From CAYJPK01 sp964372035 (lineage in GTDB: Bacteria > Desulfobacterota > Desulfovibrionia > Desulfovibrionales > Desulfovibrionaceae), in contig CAYJPK010000007.1 of the NCBI GenBank assembly GCA_964372035.1, positions 1 through 46,840 of the forward strand: a stretch of DNA of 46,840 nt. Reading direction: 5' to 3'. Shown piece by piece: positions 42,901-46,840 of this stretch. The first letter of the stretch is position 1; every line of letters begins with the position of its first letter. The notes below the pieces were generated by a model that was given only the letters and a program-made list of their open reading frames with translations, did not search any database and was not told the origin of the DNA. The position numbers and the translations under genes are program-made.

Positions 42901-43741
42901 CAGGCTCGAAAGGAACGCCTTTTTTCTTTGCCATTTCAGGTGTAAAAGTACCAATAAATGGAGTTCCAACATAAGCACCAATTACATCAGAAACGTAAAT
43001 TTCACCAGGCTCTAAATCTTTTAAGTGCTGAAAGTAATCTTCAGCCTTAATAAAAGTATTTTTCTTATCAGAAACATTTTTTAGTTCTGGGCTTAATAAA
43101 TCACCGTTAGTTACTTTAATTGTTTCATTACCATCTAAATCAACAAAGGTAATTTCGTGATATAGAGGATTATCAACATAATTAAAACTATCTTTTGCAC
43201 GATAATGGTAGCTAACATCATTTTCTTTGTTTGATGATTCAATTTTAGGCTTAGAAACTGCTTGGTGTTTAGGCACCCAAGATTTTTGATCATCTGAAAG
43301 AACCCATTCACCTTTTTTAATGACTTTAAGCGTCCGATTTTTAATAAAGTCTTCATAGAATTTTTTGTTAGTTCCAAAACTAGATACCAAACGAATGTCG
43401 TCATCACGACCATATAAAAATCTAGCAATTTGAGAAGCAATATCTGTTGTTAATCGCTCAATTTCTTCAGTTCCACGCTTATCAAGCGCCTCAACTGCGT
43501 CGTCAATAGCAATTTCACCTTGCGATGTAAGAGCATAAATTGCTTTATCAGCAATATCTCTTGTTCTTCTGGTCATCTCATCACCAAGTGTGACAGCTTG
43601 ATACCATGCAACGAGTGCAAGAAGAACTAAAGGAAGAACTTTGATGACAACGAAAAGCAAGATAAGCTTGGCTTTCATATTTAAGCCAAGTCGTGTAAGC
43701 AGACCACCAAGCCGTGTAGAGAAGGAATTTTGAGAACTCAT
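39926..43741 (-). CDS. Large membrane hybrid sensor kinase (Cache-HAMP-PAS-PAS-HK-REC)
   Basis: About 1271 residues. After a short N-terminus comes a membrane helix (KLILLFVVIKVLPLVLLALVAWY), a periplasmic sensor of roughly 500 residues with Cache-like text (RGIIRWATPVVENDEIIGYVTLALDHENL, FIWDHKGRNIVHPRHHSI) and a conserved LDCKYLHFAPQCTGWYEV segment, a second helix (ILMTVLVVIIAIWMASSI), HAMP, two PAS domains, HisKA with MSHEIRTPMNA (His near 900), ATPase, and a receiver with phospho-Asp near 1198 (MIFMDIQMPTMNG). The ATG at 43741 is preferred over the frame's first codon at 43810 since it places the helix correctly. It is transcribed alone. The signal sensed is unknown. Confidence 0.9.
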   Translation of the reverse strand: MSSQNSFSTRLGGLLTRLGLNMKAKLILLFVVIKVLPLVLLALVAWYQAVTLGDEMTRRTRDIADKAIYALTSQGEIAIDDAVEALDKRGTEEIERLTTDIASQIARFLYGRDDDIRLVSSFGTNKKFYEDFIKNRTLKVIKKGEWVLSDDQKSWVPKHQAVSKPKIESSNKENDVSYHYRAKDSFNYVDNPLYHEITFVDLDGNETIKVTNGDLLSPELKNVSDKKNTFIKAEDYFQHLKDLEPGEIYVSDVIGAYVGTPFIGTFTPEMAKKKGVPFEPEKAAYAGPENPVGKKFRGIIRWATPVVENDEIIGYVTLALDHENLASFVEHVVPNDKRYSELSDPIEGNYAFIWDHKGRNIVHPRHHSIAAHDPETGELQAPWLPDNIYQAWQASGKSYETYIKDVPTIPWLDDDIFYEWQESGLEYEEFVKTNPDYVFQSKKIKPSLDMLKQGNVGLDCKYLHFAPQCTGWYEVTRSGGSGSFLILWSGLWKLTTAAAIPYYTGQFGENERGFAIVTITAGVDDFHKATIKTQQDILGLVEKTQAELTEASDATFATITKNLLETAISLSSSTILMTVLVVIIAIWMASSITQQITHMIDGISKFMRGERLFRFNAQIKDEMGLLADSFDDLADNIVNSVNGPLIITDLDRKIIYLNEPCAEIIGKPQEELIGQSYDDVSVFYPPEKYSPITAFLEGREHEPMYNMADNRFYRAPTSFFTDRDDNNVGFLITPIDVTELILEQERIEYQRTLLNTVISSSPDLIWYQDEKDTYLSVNPRFAALVGCAPSEIQGKNRDEILPEEIAKVMKENDAKAISKEKAIHSEEHFVFADGHEETLDAVHTPLFNADGNFIGLLGVARDVTKRVTMENKLLETQKDLVKAVEDATKASNSKSEFLARMSHEIRTPMNAIIGMTNITKRKINKNETSKETLMPHVQQIESSSMHLLGLLNDILDISKIEAGKIELSNEAFNINDLVEEVATIIRPRCLSKNINFIVKHDGFECSNFSTDVLRLKQILINLLGNAAKFTSELGNITFEVKQLERKDGKSKIKFSVKDDGIGIKADKIATLFVPFEQGGSHITRNYGGTGLGLSISRNIAVLLGSDIKVASEEGKGSEFYFSLWLTENDVAISQTEEQSDASIVEGQRILLVDDVDINRIIAIELLSPFKLEIEEACDGSEALEKFKNSPEGFYDMIFMDIQMPTMNGYETSKAIRQLERSDSSVPIVAMTANAFKDDIDMAFLSGMNGHIAKPIEMSKVTDALKKFLKTE

Positions 43742-44665
43742 AATTAAATTAATACCTATTTTAAAAGCATTTAAAAATAAAAAAGTGGCTTCAATAATAA
43801 AAAAGCACAATTTTTTGCCACAACAGCTACTTTAAAACAAATCTATTATATAAATATATCACAAAAATGATATGTCAATCTTGTTTTGATATTGATAATA
43901 TTTTAAAATAAAAAAAGCTTATTTGCGAAATGGTCTAAAATCTAGGAGTCATAAGAAAAAACTATAGTTAGATGTTTTTTTGTTTACACAGATTTAAAAA
44001 TTGCAAGAACTTTTTTGCCATTGTTTTCTAGTTAGTTATAAATTAAAATAAGCCTAAAGTAAAGAAAAAAAAACCCGTGTTTTTTTGTAGTATCTGGAGA
44101 ATACTTTTTAATTTGTGAACGAATAAAAATTATTATTGCGACCTTAACTAGGCAGAGATTATGTCTGTTTTAATATATTTGCTTAGTGAAAACCACATAA
44201 AAACAGCTATGATAATTGTCGACAAATTATCACAACAGCTTTAGTTAAAGTTTACCTGAATGAGAACTAAACTTGTAACTGATATCTCAATAACTGTTTG
44301 TAGAGAAAATAAAATCTTTGTTTTTCTGTGAATATTATTGACAAGACAGGTTTTGTTGTGTTATTGAGAAAAAACAAAGACAATATGACGTTGTCTGATG
44401 CCTTCAATTGTTTATCAGCTTATTCTTTTAGTTAGGCTGTATCAAGTTTTAGGTGCTACTTCACATAATCGAATGACCGTTTTTTTCATTCCTTATTTAA
44501 GTACAGCATATATTTTTATTGCAATAAAATATGATGTTCCTCTTTTTATTCTATTATTCCGTTTATTTATAATGATATAAAAAGTTATTCACAACAAAAT
44601 TTGTTGTGCTTTATTTTTTTATTGCTTATTTATTGCGTGTAGCAAAAAGCTACTATGGAGTTGTT
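43742..44665. other. Long non-coding stretch between the sensor kinase and the RTX gene
   Basis: These 924 bases carry no gene that I can support. On the minus side, TTGACA (43873-43878) lies next to the palindrome ATATCA/TGATAT (43856-43873), a possible kinase promoter with an operator. At 44211-44231 is the inverted repeat GATAATT/AATTATC around GTCGACA, flanked by two AACAGCT words. A plus-strand promoter candidate is TTGACA (44338-44343), 17 bases, TTATTG (44361-44366), leaving a leader of about 300 bases before the RTX gene. The rest looks like AT-rich spacer. Confidence 0.5.
44211..44231. promoter_or_regulatory. Fur-box-like inverted repeat
   Basis: GATAATT and AATTATC face each other across seven bases. 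The outer GATAAT/ATTATC hexamers match those of the Fur consensus, but the spacing is two bases longer than the standard 19-base box. It lies far upstream (about 435 bases) of the RTX gene. Confidence 0.35.
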
Positions 44666-45673
44666 ATGGCTGATTTATTATTGCAAAAACCTTATGCAGG
44701 GCAAGATTTAATTGTTAAACCTGCAAATGATGATCGTCTAGTTTTTGATTTTGCGATTAGTGATATTTTACTTAAAAAGGCTGGTGATGATTTATTATTC
44801 ACTTTTGATGATGGTGGAAAAATAATCTTAACTGATTTTTATGTTGTTTATAATAGCGATAATATGCCAGAATTTATTATTGATGAAAATATTATTTCTA
44901 GTGGTGCTTTTTTTACGGTGTTTAATGTAGAATTGATGCCTGCAGCTGGTCCACTTCTTGATACTATTTCTTTTCAAGGCACTTTAGATAACGGTAGTTT
45001 TAATGAGTATGAAAGTTCTGAGATTTTAGAGGGAATTAGTGATTCAAATGAGGCGCTTGAGACAAATTCAGCAATGAGTGGGCTTGAAACCTTATTTGGT
45101 GCTAATAGCAATACTAGTCTTAATAACTTAGTTGCCATTAGTAATGCTCTTAATTCTGATGATTCAAACGCTAAAAACTTTGATTTACTGTCCGAAACTC
45201 AAGACGAACTTGTTATCGGTTTTGATACTGTAACACATGCTTCTATAGAGACAGCTCCAATGACAATGTTAACAATTTCTAGTGATGAGCTTATCATTGG
45301 AACTGCTGGTGGCGATATTTTATATGGTGACGCTGGTGATGATGTGTTAATTGGTGGTCTTGGCGATGATGAGCTCACTGGTGGTTTTGGCAGTGATACT
45401 TTTAGATGGAACAAAGACGATTTAGGCGGAGCTGACACTATTTCAGATTTTGAATTAACACATGATAAAATTGAACTTCTTGGTCTTACTGAAGCTCAAC
45501 TGCAAAGTGTGAAGGTTCAGGCTTCTGCTGCAAGTGAGTCTGCAACAATTGAAATTTTTTCACTTGATGGAGTAACAACTCTTCAAACTATGCAATTAAA
45601 TTTTACGAATACTGAAAGCAGTTCAGATTCTAATTTAGAATCTGAAATTAGAAACTCAATTATAAGTTCATAA
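44666..45673 (+). CDS. Small type I secreted adhesin-like protein with LapA-type N-terminus and RTX repeats
   Basis: The 335-residue protein begins MADLLLQKPYAGQDLIVKP, a beta-rich N-terminal module like that of giant LapA/BapA adhesins, ending with the di-alanine motif P92-A-A-G95, the kind of site cut by LapG proteases. A Ser/Asn-rich linker follows. RTX nonapeptides come next (GGDILYGDAGDDVLIGG, GGLGDDELTGG), then the type I secretion target domain (DTFRWNKDDLGGADTISDFEL) and tail. ATG 44666 with GGAG five bases upstream is chosen over the longer open frame. The long repeat region of a real adhesin is missing. No transporter or LapG/LapD gene is in the window. Confidence 0.8.
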   Translation: MADLLLQKPYAGQDLIVKPANDDRLVFDFAISDILLKKAGDDLLFTFDDGGKIILTDFYVVYNSDNMPEFIIDENIISSGAFFTVFNVELMPAAGPLLDTISFQGTLDNGSFNEYESSEILEGISDSNEALETNSAMSGLETLFGANSNTSLNNLVAISNALNSDDSNAKNFDLLSETQDELVIGFDTVTHASIETAPMTMLTISSDELIIGTAGGDILYGDAGDDVLIGGLGDDELTGGFGSDTFRWNKDDLGGADTISDFELTHDKIELLGLTEAQLQSVKVQASAASESATIEIFSLDGVTTLQTMQLNFTNTESSSDSNLESEIRNSIISS

Positions 45674-45698
45674 CTTATGATTGAAATTATAAATATTA

Positions 45699-45728
45699 AA
45701 GGCTACTTATAATGAAGTAGCTTTTTTT
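45699..45728 (+). terminator. Terminator between the two secreted-protein genes
   Basis: The arms AAGGCTACTT (45699-45708) and AAGTAGCTTT (45715-45724) pair with one G-U, followed by a run of T. It lies 25 bases after the stop, so the next gene probably uses its own promoter. Confidence 0.8.
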
Positions 45729-45753
45729 TGTTGCTAAAAATTGTTAAATATGC

Positions 45754-45783
45754 TTGACCTTGTGAAAGCTCATGTGGTATTTT
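45754..45783 (+). promoter_or_regulatory. Promoter for the second secreted-protein gene
   Basis: TTGACC (45754-45759), an 18-base spacer and TATTTT (45778-45783). The leader is about 70 bases, and GAGG (45852-45855) precedes the ATG. Confidence 0.45.
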
Positions 45784-45861
45784 AATAAATAAAAGTATCT
45801 TTTAATGTTTTTAAGATAGCTTTATTTAATCTTTCATATGTTTTAACTATATGAGGTTTTT

Positions 45862-46710
45862 ATGAGCGTTAAAGTTCCAACTGTCAATGTTGATATAACA
45901 AGTTCTGGTAGCTATATAAGTGATGCTGAACTTCTTGCTAATAATGGTAAAATCAATGTTGAAATTAGTTTCGATGGTGCAATTGAGCAAGGCGCAACTC
46001 TTATAGTTACTGATCAAAGTGGTAGAACTCTTTTTGATGGTACTATTAACGACAGCATGCTAACAAGCGGTATAAATCTAAATATAGAACCTCTTAAAAA
46101 TGGTGAAATTTCAGTAGATGCTTTTCTAGTAAATCCTAATGGAAGTATTGCTAGTGGCTTTGATGAAGCTGTTTTAGATACGTCTATTGAATTATCACAG
46201 AGTGAAGATTATTCATCATATGTTAGTATTGATAAGTTTCTAACCATAAATCAAGATGAGTTTGCTTTTGGTCTGTTAGAAGAGCAACAAATAGAGTCAA
46301 GTGATTTATTGTTTGGCAGTACCAATAATTATGCCTTTATTGATACAAAATATGCCTCAATACTTGAGGGCTTGTATAGTGAAAACTCAAGTAAAACGGA
46401 AGATAATGTTATAATTGAAGAACAAAATCCAAGCTTTAATTGGCATAGCTCTAAAGATATTAGTTCTGATGCTATGAGTGATTTTGATATAACAAGCAAT
46501 AAAATTGGTCTTTTAGGTCTTAGCCAAGAGCAACTCGATAGTGCTAAAGCTCAAAACTCATATACTGAGAACCAAACTCTTGAAATTTTTTCTGAAGATG
46601 GCTCAATAACTCTTAAAACTATTCAAGTTGCTACAAGTTCAGATACAAGCTCAGATACAAGTTCTGATGCTGACTTAGAAGCGCAAATTATGCAGACTTT
46701 GACCTTTTAA
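45862..46710 (+). CDS. Adhesin-like paralogue with Ig-like module and type I secretion tail, no RTX repeats
   Basis: The 282-residue acidic protein starts with one Ig-like module (about 1-112: VEISFDGAIEQGATLIVTDQSGRTLFDGTI, ending VLDTSIEL), like a single repeat of a Bap-type adhesin. The C-terminus (about 193-282) aligns with the preceding protein: MSDFDITSNKIGLLGLSQEQLDSAK against ISDFELTHDKIELLGLTEAQLQSVK, then LEIFSEDGSITLKTIQ against IEIFSLDGVTTLQTMQ. The RTX nonapeptides and the LapA-like N-terminus are absent. It is probably secreted by the same type I system. No signal peptide. A short SSDTSSDTSSD repeat lies near the end. Confidence 0.72.
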   Translation: MSVKVPTVNVDITSSGSYISDAELLANNGKINVEISFDGAIEQGATLIVTDQSGRTLFDGTINDSMLTSGINLNIEPLKNGEISVDAFLVNPNGSIASGFDEAVLDTSIELSQSEDYSSYVSIDKFLTINQDEFAFGLLEEQQIESSDLLFGSTNNYAFIDTKYASILEGLYSENSSKTEDNVIIEEQNPSFNWHSSKDISSDAMSDFDITSNKIGLLGLSQEQLDSAKAQNSYTENQTLEIFSEDGSITLKTIQVATSSDTSSDTSSDADLEAQIMQTLTF

Positions 46711-46840
46711 AACAAGCTGTACTAATTTTTAAATCTTCATTTCTAATTGAAAAAGCCATTTTAAAGTTTTTTATGGGTACACACTTAACTAGTCGGTACT
46801 GAAAAAGTCATTTTTAATGCCTTTTTCAAGTGGCTTAGCC
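46711..46840. other. Spacer at the window end with an imperfect direct repeat
   Basis: Two similar words, GAAAAAGCCATTTTAAAG (about 46748-46765) and GAAAAAGTCATTTTTAATG (about 46800-46818), occur 52 bases apart. The second begins a GAAAAAG/CTTTTTC hairpin (46800-46826) that could terminate transcription of the preceding gene. No gene is visible before the edge. Confidence 0.4.

Noticed and set aside
44398..44580. 60-residue hydrophobic open frame upstream of the RTX gene
   Set aside because: No ribosome site and no recognisable family; AT-rich non-coding DNA often yields such hydrophobic frames.
1..46840. tRNA, rRNA, CRISPR array, insertion sequence or prophage genes
   Set aside because: I looked for cloverleaf arms, regularly spaced repeats and transposase or integrase motifs and saw none that I could support.

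Overview
The window is AT-rich DNA (roughly one third G+C by eye) from a Gram-negative bacterium. TonB/ExbBD, a TonB-dependent receptor and outer-membrane-type secreted proteins all point to an outer membrane. Oxygen-sensitive enzymes (an anaerobic radical-SAM haem enzyme and nitrogenase-like proteins) suggest an anaerobe or microaerophile. The shikimate pathway is entered through ADTH synthase and 3-dehydroquinate synthase II rather than DAHP synthase/AroB. Among bacteria this is known from Desulfovibrio-type organisms. The small type I secreted protein with a LapA-like N-terminus and the very large Cache/HAMP/PAS kinase also resemble proteins of that group. I do not name a species.

Region 1 (about 1-18500) looks like a haem/iron island. 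It starts with a zinc-ribbon/membrane/toxin-like protein, then a leftward exbB-exbD-tonB operon. Divergent from it is a rightward operon: hutW-type radical SAM haem enzyme, TonB-dependent haem-type receptor, a complete ECF importer (S, T and fused A), HutX-type haem carrier and a small flavodoxin. Converging on this are mntP and a leftward nitrogenase-like operon (nifH-, nifD- and nifK-like), preceded by a two-gene asymmetric ABC exporter. The D subunit keeps its three cluster cysteines but lacks both FeMo-cofactor ligands. The K subunit keeps only one cysteine. This is the layout of a tetrapyrrole-reductase-like enzyme rather than a nitrogenase. The working model is that haem enters through TonB and ECF, is opened or carried by HutW/HutX/flavodoxin, and that the nitrogenase-like enzyme then reduces a tetrapyrrole or related product, which the exporter may remove. 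The last two steps are inference.

Region 2 (18500-28100) holds a yejABEF-type peptide/microcin C importer, a DtxR/MntR-family metal regulator and a PreP-like M16C metalloprotease.

Region 3 (28200-31300) is a FIST-domain sensor followed by a hybrid histidine kinase.

Region 4 (31370-39800) is an almost complete chorismate operon: ADTH synthase, DHQ synthase II, aroA, aroC, aroK, aroQ, aroE, then lpd. It is preceded by a promoter, a 37-residue leader peptide with 8 aromatic residues in 10, and a terminator/antiterminator pair, which is a textbook-like attenuator. The start of aroC is tandemly duplicated around a 100-N assembly gap.

Region 5 (39900-46840) contains a 1271-residue hybrid sensor kinase, a long non-coding stretch, and two tandem small type I secretion substrates. 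The first combines a LapA-like retention module (PAAG motif) with RTX repeats. The second has one Ig-like module and a related C-terminal tail but no RTX repeats.
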